A stretch of DNA of 64,000 nucleotides from Trematomus loennbergii (Eukaryota > Chordata > Actinopteri > Perciformes > Nototheniidae), in contig JAAOOA010000320.1 in NCBI GenBank assembly GCA_012861695.1, positions 1,490,736 through 1,554,735 of the forward strand, read 5' to 3'. The notes under the pieces were generated by a model. It ran no database searches. It was not told where the DNA came from and saw only the letters and a program-made list of their open reading frames with translations. How positions within the stretch are numbered: the first letter of the stretch is position 1; each line of letters opens with the position of its first letter. The translations under genes and the position numbers were made by a program. Shown here one piece after another: positions 25,985 to 37,698 of this stretch.

Positions 25985-27850
25985 ATGGCGGGCATGATGA
26001 CAGGTCTTCTCCTTTTGCTGTTGGCGGTTTTTCAATATAAAAAAAAAAATGATTTGATGTCAAACAAAAATTTCAACTAAAATATAGTTACATGTCTTCA
26101 TGTTAAATATCCTCAATAATTACAATCTGAAGCATTTGCAGAAATTAACTGATGTCATCCTTTAAACTTTATTTATTTGCAGGACGGTGAAAGCATATTT
26201 CGGTGTGCATCCAGGTGACCAGATAACACAAGTTGAGATCCAAGAAGAACCTGAAAGAAGGACAGACATTAATGGGAACCATGACATCGCTCTGCTGAAG
26301 CTACCTGAGCCTATGAAGGGTCTTGAAACTGTAACAAATCCTGACTGTAACAAACGTACCGTACTGAGAGGTTTTTCTTCAATATGTCCGAAAGTTAAAC
26401 TCCTAAGGAACTCAAACTGAAAAAAAAACTGAAAACTTTTTATGAATCTTAAGTCTTTTTCTTGTATTTCAGAGATGATACAGTTCAGATTTCAGGACTT
26501 GGACCCACAACGGCAAACGCAGATGGTGGAAAAGGTGAGATGACTTGTTTATTTTATAATAAAACACACTGAGTTCTTTTTTAAAGTTTTGAGTTTGGTA
26601 ACTTTTTAGAACACTTTGTAGTATCATATTTTACCAAAACATTCATAAAACATAAAGTATTTACAACAAACATAGAAAGAAAAATAGAAAGATAGGAAGA
26701 TAAATGAATAAAAAGACAACAGGGAGAAACATTAAAGGAGAGAAGAGGATATATGTTTATCTTATCACTTGAAGTGTTCTGTTGTTGGGAACTGTGTGGC
26801 CATGCTGGTGTGAAGAGGAACCAGCTCTAAATCTACTGCAGGACAGGAAACAGGTTTTATTGAGGGGGTTATTTTGTCTTTCAGAGTTGCAGAGAGTTTT
26901 TCCAGGTTAGCATGATTGTTAAAAGATTGAACCAATGGTCGATTGATCATTTTGTTCTGTTCCTGTGTAGTAAAATAGCTACAGTTATTGCATTGAACAG
27001 CTGTTTTCACCAGGCTGTCAGGAGGCTGAACTCTCCCCCCTCCCTCCCACCTCTCCCCCATGCCCCCATTGGACCTGGACTTTCACACCCCACACACACA
27101 TCCAGCACCAGACACTTTCTAAGCTGCATTGGACAGTATTTTGCACTAATGTAACATTTTTACTGCAATATATTCATCATTCTAGTGATTGTTATTTTGT
27201 ATTTATGCCCCTTAATGTGTGCATATATATATATATAAGTGGGTGTACAGGTGTGTATATATGTATAGTCCTCGGGATTGTGGGAAACGGTATTTCGATC
27301 TCTCTGTCTGTACACAAAAACTGTAAGATTGACAATAAAGTTGACTTGTTGGAGATGTTGTGGGATGTTGAGAGTGGTGATGTGTCCTCTGTGAAGGACC
27401 TGATATTGGATAAGTTGGATTTTTGAGTAACGTCACATGGAAATGTGTTATTAGATATGGGGTGTGCCAGTTAATGTCTGTCAGATTAATGTATAGATTT
27501 CTGATTTCCATGGAAACAGTTTTGTCGACTTGTGACTTTTTTTTGGGTTGAAGGGAACAAAGTGTAATTAGTAAAGGAGGATACAGTTTGTGGACATTAT
27601 GGATATCTATTGTCTTTTTCACTGTTGCCTGTTGGTGGAAACATTGTTGACAAATATTTACATACATAAGAAAAACATGAATCTGCCAGTACAATTTGTT
27701 TTAATGTACAAGTTCATTCAATTATGTATTAAAAACAACACCTTTTATATTGTCATCTAGGAGGCTTACCTAAGTCAGACACTCTCCGATGTGCAAACAC
27801 CACGGTTGTTAAGTGTGTATTCAAAAGCTGTCCGTCTGCCCAGCTGGTTC
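25985..27850 (+). pseudogene. Trypsin-like serine protease C (unit 1), lacks exon 2 (His57) and exon 6 (Ser195)
   Basis: Exon 1 at 25,985-26,025 encodes the signal peptide start MAGMMTGLLLLLL, but its splice donor is deleted. Exon 2 is absent: intron 1 sequence runs into intron 2 before exon 3 (26,183-about 26,360), which reads TVKAYFGVHPG and HDIALLKLPEP (Asp102). Exon 4 is at 26,473-26,534 (DDTVQISGLG). A LINE fragment lies in intron 4. Exon 5 starts at 27,761 (GGLPKSDTLRCANTTVVKC) and dissolves after about 27,850. No GDSGG exon follows. It cannot make a protease. C' shows the same exon 2 loss, so C was already broken before the segmental duplication. Confidence 0.85.
26930..27352 (+). mobile_element. 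LINE 3' fragment in C intron 4
   Basis: It starts within a C-terminal coding piece (SCFHQAVRRLNSP) and ends 'gattgacaataaagttgactt', a common fish LINE end with an AATAAA signal. The same insertion is at about 56,520-56,970. Confidence 0.6.
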
Positions 27851-27976
27851 CGTTTACATTAAAAGATTATTATAATTAGTAACGTTCTTTATGAAAAACA
27901 AACAATTGTGATTCTATTACTTTTATTTAAAAATGCAGTGTCTGAGATATAAATGTAAGTTTATATATTCTTGCTT

Positions 27977-28919
27977 TTAACCTGTTGAACCCCATCCCCC
28001 CGCCCCTGGGTGGAAAAACGCATCATCTGCAGGAAACAGCGTCTGAGGGCTTCTTAATATTTAATAAACTCTGAATGTTTCATACCCATGTAACGGGAAG
28101 AAACTCAGCTAACTGATCTTTTTTTTTTTTTTTAGCAAAAAAAACCACAAGGCCAACGCTGAGCCTCTGAATTAGCCTGGGCGAAAAAATCTTAACGCCG
28201 TTAGCACAGAACTCTAGCTATACCAATCGATATACTTATTGGATCTGCACAAACAAGTTTAGCTAATCCTGAGATTCCACAGATGAAATATAAGGATCAT
28301 CACTGAGCGATCAGAACTCGTGACAGGGGAAGCAAATACAGACAACACACGACGTAGCTTTAGGTAGCAAAACACGGAGATATGCTCACCTTAGCTGTTA
28401 TTCTGATCAAAAGTCGTGTTCAATGGCATTAAAACGAGAAAAAACGCGGCTGAAGGTTAATCCATAGGTTACTCCAATGTGTCTGTCACTTTGAAAAAAT
28501 TATGACCCCTGAAGTGTTTTTTTTTGCTAAACCTCTCTAAAAAGGTCAAATGTCACTTGTTTTGCATCAATCTTGATACAGGGTACTTATTATATGTTGT
28601 ACTTTGAATTCCTAAAGCTTTTAGTCTACTAACCCATCATCCAAGGGTAGTTTTCACGGTAAAATAGTGAAAACTAATTGTTGGACGGACACTATAATTT
28701 ACAGTTTTTTACTATGTTCAATCTGAATTTTCTTTAAAAAAAAAACATCTACATTGATTCTGACTTTTCTACATCCAACTCACAGGTTTATCATTACTTT
28801 GAGAAACAAGATTATTAATTAACCCTTTTAGAAGGGAAGATATGGTCATTTGTTCTGGGAATGTCATTTTCGAGCCTGAGACCTGAAAAACAGGCTCAGT
28901 GCTTAACAGGTTAAACTAT
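27977..28919. mobile_element. TTAA-flanked piggyBac-like non-autonomous element
   Basis: Left end TTAA followed by 'cctgttgaacccc'; right end 'gtgcttaacagg' followed by TTAA. The termini are inverted (CCTGTTgAA versus CCTGTTAAG). It contains no transposase. The unit 2 copy (about 57,500-58,420) has lost both ends but keeps about 260 bp deleted here (57,915-58,170), so each is a partial version of a longer element. Confidence 0.6.
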
Positions 28920-28959
28920 TGTTATGAATGTTTTTTATTTTAAATATGGAACTCAATTG

Positions 28960-29585
28960 TAAAATGAAAGCTGCGAGCAGCGATGAGCGGTTCTTCAACG
29001 ATCCACACTGGTCCGCTGTTGTCTGCACGTGACGCGTCACGCAGATATTTCCAGGACTCAGCCGTTAGCAAACGTGGGTAGTTTCTGGCCGATCAGACAA
29101 TGGGAGTTACAGCAGTAACATAAACATTGTGTTTGATAACGAGTGATCTGTAGCCATGGCACCGGCTTATGATGACACCCCATAATAGGCTTAGATGTCT
29201 AGAGGGCTGCCTCATTACCAAATGTGAAGTTTTGGGCCTTTTGGAGCATTTCCACTGAAGTTTTGAGAAAAACTGGTTTAATGGCGAGCATTGTGTTTCC
29301 ATGGCAACAGCATATTATGACAACCCATCATAGGCTTGGATGTCTTGAGGGCTGCATCATTATATAACATGAGACGTTTTGGGCCGTTTGGAGCATGTTC
29401 AATGGAGTTATGAGAGAACCGTGTTTCATGGCGAGAATTCAGTGTGTGTGTGTCCCATGTTGTGATGTGTGTTTCTGTGCTTTTGCCCGTCGTTTCCCCT
29501 ACAGTATGTTTGTGTGTGTTTTGCTGTGATAACAATAGGGTCTTCGCCGTCCTCTGGTCTCAGACCCTAAATATAACCCTTTTTA
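28960..29585. other. Unit-1-only repeat segment
   Basis: It begins 'gaaagctgcgagcagcgatgagcgg', a motif I associate with a common fish interspersed repeat, and has internal near-repeats ('aggctt(g)gatgtct...gagggctgc' twice). No coding region. It is absent from unit 2 at the equivalent point (58,420). Confidence 0.4.
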
Positions 29586-30413
29586 AAATTCAACAGAAAG
29601 TGCAGTGTCTGAGTTATGAATGATATATTATACTTTCTTGCTTTCAAACTGTAACGATTAAATATAAATGTTTATTTCCACTTGAAAAAGACAGATGATC
29701 AAATATATAAGTCTGTTTTTCTTCTAAATAATGCACTGTAATTTGTATGTATCCCACCAAATCAAATTCTTGTATAAAGTTGTCTTTTAAAAAAAATAAA
29801 GATTCATAATCATTATTTCACTGATTCTTTGTGTTTTTATGATTTAAAAAAATACATGAACAGAATATAGAAAAATGTATTTCCACTCATCAATATCTTT
29901 AAACCTGCAATTACTCTTTTTGTCCATGTGGGGGCAGCTATAATACGCAGGCTGCTTTTATTGTAAAAGATTAATAGGGGTGTTTTACTTCCTTTCACTC
30001 ACATCACAAAGTCCAAAAGAAACCAGCATATCTTGTGGCCTTTAGTTTGTTGCATAAAAAAAGTCACCGTGATTGTGCTGCTACTTCTTTGAAGGGAAGG
30101 AGTGATTTATCTGTTATTATTATCTGTTGTTATATAATGGTGAACAGGAGAAGTGAGTCTACTAAACTCTGAAAATCATAAAAGGTTGAAGATAAAAACC
30201 ATATGCTCAGATTTTTGCTTTTGCATATATTTTATTTCTTAACCATACGGTTTAACATTAAATTAATAGAACAAGAAATACATATCCCATACAAAATATA
30301 TATTAAAAGGATAATGCAGAAACTATATCATGCCACCTAGCTGAGTTTTGAACTGGGGTCTCTAGAAAGGAGGTTTTAAGAAAACCACAAAACAGCCATT
30401 AAGTAATTGAAAG
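29586..30413. other. Remnant 3' flank of protease C and junction of units 1 and 2
   Basis: No gene. 'ccatgtgggggcagct' and 'aaacctgcaattactc' are the inverted counterparts of the 3' flank of the minus-strand genes, as expected downstream of a plus-strand copy. The stretch from about 29,755 is repeated at 58,430-59,084, which defines the repeat period. Confidence 0.55.
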
Positions 30414-31370
30414 ATGGACTCTAACCGTAACCCTAACTTTTTGACTTTCATGGAGACACTCAACTCACATCACCCGAAAAATAAAACTCAAACATCAATT
30501 ACAACCACTCTCTGTCGAATTTGTGGACACCTGTGTCTTCTTCCGCAACTCACCGACCCTATCAAAACCCTTGCAACCAAGGTATTTTTCAAAAACACAG
30601 ACCGCCACGCACTCCTCCATAAATCAAGCTACCATCCGAGGCATACGTACAGAGGCTTGAGAAAGTCCGAGCTGATACGCTTCCACAGGATTGGTGCCTT
30701 CCCGGAGCATAGAGGAGGCAACCAGCACCCTCTTCAGTGCACTGAGACCAAGGGGTTACTCGAGGCGTTCCTTAGAAGCATCAAAGCGGAGGTCGGCCGA
30801 ACTTTTAAAGACAAATACAACACCATCTCAACCCAGCCTTCCGGACCGACCCTCGTCCCCCTGAGGAGCCTTTTAGGCGATCTCAGGTCCAACTTTGAGG
30901 GGGCGATGGCGGACAGTGTTGCGCTGCGGAAATGTTGGCTGATCTCCGCTTACCACAGAAATAAAAACTTGAAGGACCTCCTAGTCCACACCAATTTCAA
31001 CCAAAAAACACCAAACAGGGAGGCGCCTCGGGTCTCTGAGGTTGGTTTCCTCCGCCTCCCCCACATTTTTAACCCATTCAGTAGAGCTGGCGCAAACCTT
31101 GTACAGGCCCTGACACCTAACACCAAGAATGCAGAATATGCTGTCAGGTGCAGGGCCTGCCACAGACTCTATGTGGGGGAGACACGGAATGAGATCAGCC
31201 TCAGAATCAAACAACACATTTATCAAATAAATAGCAGTGACGGCACGAGCATTTTATATGCACATTTTAAACTCCACGGCCCAGATAAGGTACAATCCTT
31301 GGGCCTGGAGAGCAATAGGGACTGGAGGTCCAGAGACAGGCGGAGGAGAGGAGGTGGATTCATCGACTGA
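30414..31370 (+). pseudogene. Penelope-like retroelement fragment (RT end + GIY-YIG), unit 2 copy
   Basis: A single 318-codon frame is open, but it is not the native one throughout. The RT-like pieces are VFFKNTDRHALLHKSSYHP (Penelope RT thumb pattern), followed in the wrong frame by the segment that in unit 3 reads SALRPRGYSRRFLRSIK. A one-base deletion in 'gaggcgttcc' then returns to the native frame. The GIY-YIG-like domain occupies about residues 240-275 (EYAVRC ... LYVGETRNE). The RT is mostly missing at the 5' side. It is a decayed element carried in the duplicated unit. Confidence 0.8.
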
Positions 31371-33320
31371 AAACAATCAACCCCACCGGTCTAAACGAGA
31401 GGTACCGGTGATGGATCCGCCTCCCCTTGTTTATAACCCGCTTCAACTGATTTTGATCTCCTACCCTTCCCATAGCCTCCCTTATCTCTCCCCTGGGGGC
31501 TTTTGAACCCCCCCCCTGCAGGCCGAGTCAATGTGAAGGAATCCAGTTGGTTTTATTTTTAATATTTGTTCCATAAATGTTATCAAATATATTATTAACT
31601 ACATTATTTTATTTATTGTAACCCTATTGTCTATTTTATGGAATTATTAATTATTTTAATTAATTATTTATTCTATCCGAGCAGGAATGAAGTGACCTTC
31701 CTCAGCACCCGGACCCTTTGTCCAGCATGGTTTGCCTTTTTGAATATGTTTTTCTATTTATATTTATTATCTTGTAAATAGTTTTAATTGTAATTGTATT
31801 TATTCTAATTGTACCACTTGTTTGCATGGCTTGATTTTAAATAACTAAGGGTCCATACGAGGAGGCCATCCCTCCCTCTTCCTGCTTCTTTTCATTTAAT
31901 TTTTACCAATATATATTTATTTCATGTCTTGCTTTTTTATGATTGTATCCCTTTCTTATCCCTCCTTCACTGGATTCCTTAAAACCTGCAGAGAGAAATC
32001 ACCTTAAATACTTGCGGCCTGTCCTATGTGGAATCTTTTCATCTGAACCTGGGTCCTACTGGTTTTAATCACACTTCATTTTATGACAATTCGTTCCTTA
32101 TTATTGTGTGTTTATTTATTATCTCTTTATTTTATTATCTTACTCATGTATTCAGCATTGTTTTGTTGTGTGAATTCTTTACAAAACACGTTTTTACCTT
32201 AAACACTGCTCTATTAATGTCATGTTTATCTGCATGCTTTTTCAAGATATTGTCTCATGAATGTTTTTACACCATTGCTAGGCCATTTGAAGGGTTCCCT
32301 AAGGACGGGTCCTCTCCAGCACCTCCTTTAGGGGTCCCCGGAAGGTTAGGAGATCTCTAGGTCCCGCTGCTCTGCCTCTGGTCTCCTCTCGTCTTTTTAA
32401 TTGATTTTACTTATTTGTATGACTTTTAACAGGGCTTTTAGAAACATTGTATGTATTCCCTTGGAGTTTTTAGAAAGGTTTTTTTTAACCACAATATTAT
32501 CCCCGAGAGCCAGTCCCCTCCGGAGCACTGCCCTTTCCCCTAACCTAACCCTAATCTGATCTGAATTCAGCTGCAAGGATCTGAATGGGCATCAGTCAAA
32601 GAGCACCACATCACACGCGATTCATAAACATTTCACAATGTGTTAAAACATGTTTTGCTTCCTAATATTAAATCTTCCTAATAAAAAAGGTATAACAACA
32701 TGTCTAATGGATTATCTCAGATTAAAATACATCACTCACTGTACTGCTCACCCAGTTGACAGGATGGAAGGAGATGTGGGTTTGGTACAAATCAAATGTT
32801 TAATAATAACACAAGCAATACACTGGAGAAAATGCTGCTCCAAAAACAAGTTAAATGAAAACGAGGTGTTTTCACTTGAAATAAGGAAAATAATCTGCCT
32901 ATAGAACAAGTGGAAATGAGCTTGGTAAAATTTCTTGAAAAAATATATGATATTTAGATAAATCAGAGAACTAATTTAAAACTATATTTGACCAGAATCA
33001 GGAAATGTTGTTACAAAATAAGCTGCAAATACTCAAAAGTTTTCTGTTTTCTGAAGTTAGTTGGTGATTTTCTAATAAATATGTAAAATAATATGTGTTT
33101 CATCTGAGATACAACTCAAACTAAGATTGTTTGACTTAACAAGATGATGCATTGTCTAAAAACAAGACCTGATATCTCACTGCAGTGTTACTTCTGAAGT
33201 TATTATGTCTTATATCAGGTGTAGAGACATATTCTGACTAGATATTAGATAAATATATTTGACAAGATTTCGAGTTTTTGTAGTGTAACAGATACAATCC
33301 AACAGAAACAAACTACACAA
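31371..33320. other. Non-coding spacer, unit 2 copy of 961-2,740
   Basis: Same content as in unit 1, with short indels. No gene recognised. Confidence 0.55.
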
Positions 33321-33557
33321 TACTTCTGTTCATGGAGGGCTTCTCCGGGGCTTCCTACTTCTCTGTCTTAGGTGCCTTACAAATAATGGACGTCCACTCT
33401 CGGGAGCGTCGGAGTGGTGCGGTCACCCTAAGTGACAGACCTAAAGTATCCGGGATTCAGGCACCTTCCCTGGCTTGTACATTTTTGGTGATGCGCCCTG
33501 GAGGTATCAGACTATTTTAAACAACTTTTCCCCGCCTTTCAAACACTTACTCCTGGG

Positions 33558-33680
33558 TTTTAGCCAGTCATTTTGCACGATATCGTTTAACATTGACGCT
33601 CTCCTGAAAATGCACATATTCTGTGCATTTTCAGGAGAGCGTCAATGTTAAATGATATCGTGCAAAATGACTGGCTAAAA
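33558..33680. repeat. Long hairpin, unit 2 (59-bp arms, one mismatch)
   Basis: Arms 33,558-33,616 and 33,622-33,680 with loop 'tattc'. The only mismatch is a G opposite T, which would pair as G-U in RNA. Confidence 0.96.
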
Positions 33681-34799
33681 CTCTCTTCCAGACATTTAAA
33701 AATACTTTCCCCGACCATTTAAACATTATTTCTGGCTTGTAAAGTGCAGTTATGCGCCCTGGAGGACATTTCAAACAACTTTTCCCCGCCTTTCAAACAC
33801 TTATTCCTGGGTACAAGTGTTATCTTTCCCCCCCTGGGTGTGTGTGAGACAAGTGAACTGAGTCAGCCTGCCAACAAGCAGCAGTCTGCTGTCATTTGAA
33901 CCCACGTTTTGAGCACTATTTCCTGGGTTGAAAAGACATGTGCTGTAGACTGGTTCTCTCCCAGTACTGGGTACTAGTTAATGCCACTATCACCACCACA
34001 TTTAAACCAGATGAACTGGTAGTTATCCGGGGTGCTGCAGAGTCATTTTCAGGCTCCTCTCCACAATTGTCCCCCTAAAATGATTTTAAATCATTATTTT
34101 TGCATTTAAATGCATTTATTCTATCATTTATATGGTTCCCAACACAATGCACATAGTCTGGAGCTCACTGGGGCCCTGCATATAATTTAATCAGGCGTTT
34201 TAACACTTTTTCCCATGAAAATGATTTTTAATCACTATCATGGGGCTATGAAAATCAAATTCCGGGTAATGCAGAGCACAAGTGCACCTTTTACTATTTA
34301 AATGTATTTGTATTATATATTTGGGCTAGAAAGGTGACCTCCTGGGTGATTTAGTCAGTTTATGGAGCTTAGCCCACAAATCCTGGATGATCCAGGCCGA
34401 ATTTGGGTGCTCATAGGAGGCCTGCCAGGCGCCCCCACCCGTGGAAAGCAAAAAAAGTGAAGAAAACGGTTAATTATATCTTAAAATAATCAAAAATGAA
34501 GTTTTGAAAAATTGTCAAAAAATGACAGAGTGCCAACGGGAGAAGGGGCCAACTGTTTGGCGCTTCGGGCCGTTTTTCCCCTTCTCCGATGGTTGGTGCA
34601 ACGGAGAAGGGGAAAAGGTCCCTGGGCTTCATTTCCCCTTCCCTGTGAAAAAGATTCATCCATACTTTTCAGACTACGGTCTGCACGAAATCGGAAACCC
34701 AGTTTTTGGGTGCACTCAGAAAAAAAACGGCTGTTGCAAATCTTGGAAGAATGTATCCGATGAGAGTGCACTTTGGGTCGGATGAATTTGATGCCTTGA

Positions 34800-35540
34800 G
34801 ACCCCCCAGCCTGGTTCTCAAAATACTTTAAGTTTGACATGGAGGAATGCAAGGGCACTTTGCAGGTGACTCTACCCGAATTTGATGCACTATTTTGGGT
34901 CACATTTTTTACATTTTCACCCTATTCCCTGGTTCTCCAAATACTTTAAGTTTGACATTTTGACCCATGGAGGAATGCAAGGGCACTTTGCAGGGGACTC
35001 TACCCAATTTGATGCACTATTTTGGGTCACCTTTTTTACATTTTCACCCTATTCCCTGGTTCTCCAAATACTTTAAGTTTGACATTGTGACCCTGGAGGA
35101 ATGCAAGGGCAGTCGACAGGGGACTCTACCCGCATTTGAGGCACTATTTTTTCATTTTGACCCCTTTTGCCTGGTTCTCACAAAAGTTGAGTTTGATTAT
35201 TGTGACCCTGGAGGAATGCAAGGGCAGTCGACAGGGGACTCTACCCGCATTTGAGGCACTATTTTGGGATACATTTTCTCTATTTAAACACGGACTGGTG
35301 ATGGCTTGGACCCTTCTAGTGACCCTGGAGGATATGACCGAGAGATGACAGACTCTCTTGCGGGGTCATGAGGCACTATTTTGGGGTACAATTTTTTCAT
35401 TTTGACCCCTTTTCCTGGTTCTCACAAAAGTTGAGTTTGATCATTTTGCCCATGGAGGAAAGCCAGGGAGTCGACAGGGGACTCCTGCGGGGTCATGAGG
35501 CACTATTTCCGGTACTTTTTTTCATTTTCACCCAAATTTC
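34800..35540. repeat. Tandem repeat of ~128 bp, unit 2
   Basis: Same array as 4,195-4,815, with about one more unit in which 'gaccctggaggaatgcaag' followed by 'ggcagtcgacag' occurs twice. Confidence 0.85.
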
Positions 35541-37453
35541 CCTGGATAAAATATTTAAAAAAAAAATTGTTTTTAGCCCATTTTCACCCAGTTTTGGCCA
35601 CAGCGTTGCCTGGAGGATAGGACCGAGATATGACAGACTTAGATGAGTTTCCTCCCGTTACATGGATATAAAACATTCATAGTTTTATTAAATGAACATG
35701 CCCTCATACACTGTTTCCTGCAAGATGTTGCGGCAGTGCCCCGGTACCGGGGTCTCTCGGGCTTAACAGGTTAAGAAACCGGCTCGAGATACACTTTTTG
35801 TTATATTCCATGGAATGTTCTTAACATCCCGATAGCAATGAATATCTTAAGTGCTTTGACAAAAAATCCATAAAAGAATTTCATCTGTGGAAGCCGTAAT
35901 ACTGTAAAAAGCACGACCAATCATTTGAGCCGGCCCGGCTAAAATAACTGGATGTCCTACCTGCCTGTCAGCCTTCCATCTGTGCACAAACTTATCTCGT
36001 GCCCTCATTGTTCATGTGCGCGTTCGTGTGTGTTGGAGGAGGGGCTCTGTAAGGAAGTGGCAGATTTTTTCCGGCTGTGTATTTTCACATTACCTAAATT
36101 ACCTACCCGACCTTTAACTCTTTTTAGAGTGCAGCTATGTTTTATTTATTTCAAAGTGGCCCCATTTGAATTATATTAATTTTCTTCAAATGTGCAGAGG
36201 ACTCCCCAAGTGCTGTGTTGATTTATTTTAAAGTAGGCCTGTGTATTTTTTTTATTCTCCTTATAAGAGTTCTTTGTTTCTTATTAGAGGTAAACAGTTT
36301 TCTATAATGTAATAAATAATAAATGCAAAAAAACTGTAATTTTTGGCTATGATAAAACAATATATACAACTTTATAAGCTATCAAGTATCAAATATGTTT
36401 TGCGGCTCCAGACAAAAACAATTGTGGAAAAGGGGGCAAAATGGCTCTTTTGGTCAAAAAGGTTGCAGACCCCTGCCCTAACCTGTGACCCTCAGTTATG
36501 CTCAGTACTCTCTTTAAAGTGACATCCTGTATTCCTAACTCCTTAAAATAATCTGTGTTTCATAATTTCTATATCTCAGTACTACGTGTTCAACTGATTC
36601 CTCCTCCTGACATTCCTCACACAAACCGGTCTGGTGTTTCCTATTAATTTCACACAACGCTTTGCTCAACTCTGCAGTTTAACCCGGAAACATGTCCAGA
36701 GTCAGTAACAACAATCCTTCTTTCACAACCTTCAGCTGTACATGGAAGCTGCTAGAAAGGCTGCAGCCCAACAGTTTGTTTGTGGTGGAAACAGTGAACA
36801 TCTGTCTGTCTATGGCCACTCTGCATCTGACACCCCCCCATGGACAAAAACTGTTACTGCAGGTTCAAAGATATTGATTAGTTGAATTGTGCAGAAATGT
36901 GTTCATGTGACGCTGTATTCATAAACAAACAAACAATCAGTGAAATATTGATTTTGACTCTTTATTTTATTTTAAATGACAACATTAAACAAGAAGTTGA
37001 TTTTGTGGGAAAGACAAGAATTACATGCATTACTTCAGATTGAGCTGCCAACAGAGAATGAGATCAGCATGTTCAGAGAATAACAGACTATATTATTATA
37101 TATATTTGGACATTTGTTGTTTTAAAAATGCAAACTGTATAATATTGTGCAAATTATTTTGTATTGAGAAAAGGTTATCATTTTGCGATGGGTTCCAAAA
37201 TTAAATTAAAAAATATACATTTGTTATTTGTACCGTAACAAAAGTTTGCAAGCAAGAATGTTCTAACTAACATTTATAACTCAGACACCACCTTCTAAAA
37301 TGATCTTAAAGAGCTTTTCTAATAAGAGTTGAATATTTAATATAAACCAACCAATTGTAAATGTATCATCAGCCAATTTAGAGTCAATCAGAATGTTTTA
37401 ATACATGTGAAGGTCTGTTAAATGACACAACCTCTCACCCAATTAAAACTTTA
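35541..37453. other. TTAA element end, hAT-type end, LINE remnant and 3' flank of A1'
   Basis: Unit 2 copy of 4,816-6,733: TTAA terminus at about 35,762-35,775, hAT-like end at 36,457-36,476, LINE zinc-knuckle remnant at about 36,550-36,690. No intact gene. Confidence 0.5.
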
Positions 37454-37614
37454 TCATGGAAAGCGACGACCGGTAAGCCCTTCGATCCAGACCTTGTATT
37501 CGTCTGCACAGAGGTCCATAGCTGTTGATGGTCCAATACAAGTCTTATTATAACCGCGAATATGCACTCCGTAAATCATCTTGTTGAACATCATTCCTCC
37601 ACCAGAGTCCCCCT

Positions 37615-37615
<1 letters not shown>

Positions 37616-37693
<78 letters not shown>
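37616..37693. repeat. (GA)n / (CT)n at the A1' exon 6 acceptor
   Basis: About 38 units, a little shorter than in A1. Confidence 0.95.

Positions 37694-37698
<5 letters not shown>

Noticed and set aside
26187..26420. 77-codon frame at C as a separate gene
   Set aside because: It is protease exon 3 (Asp102) read into the following intron.
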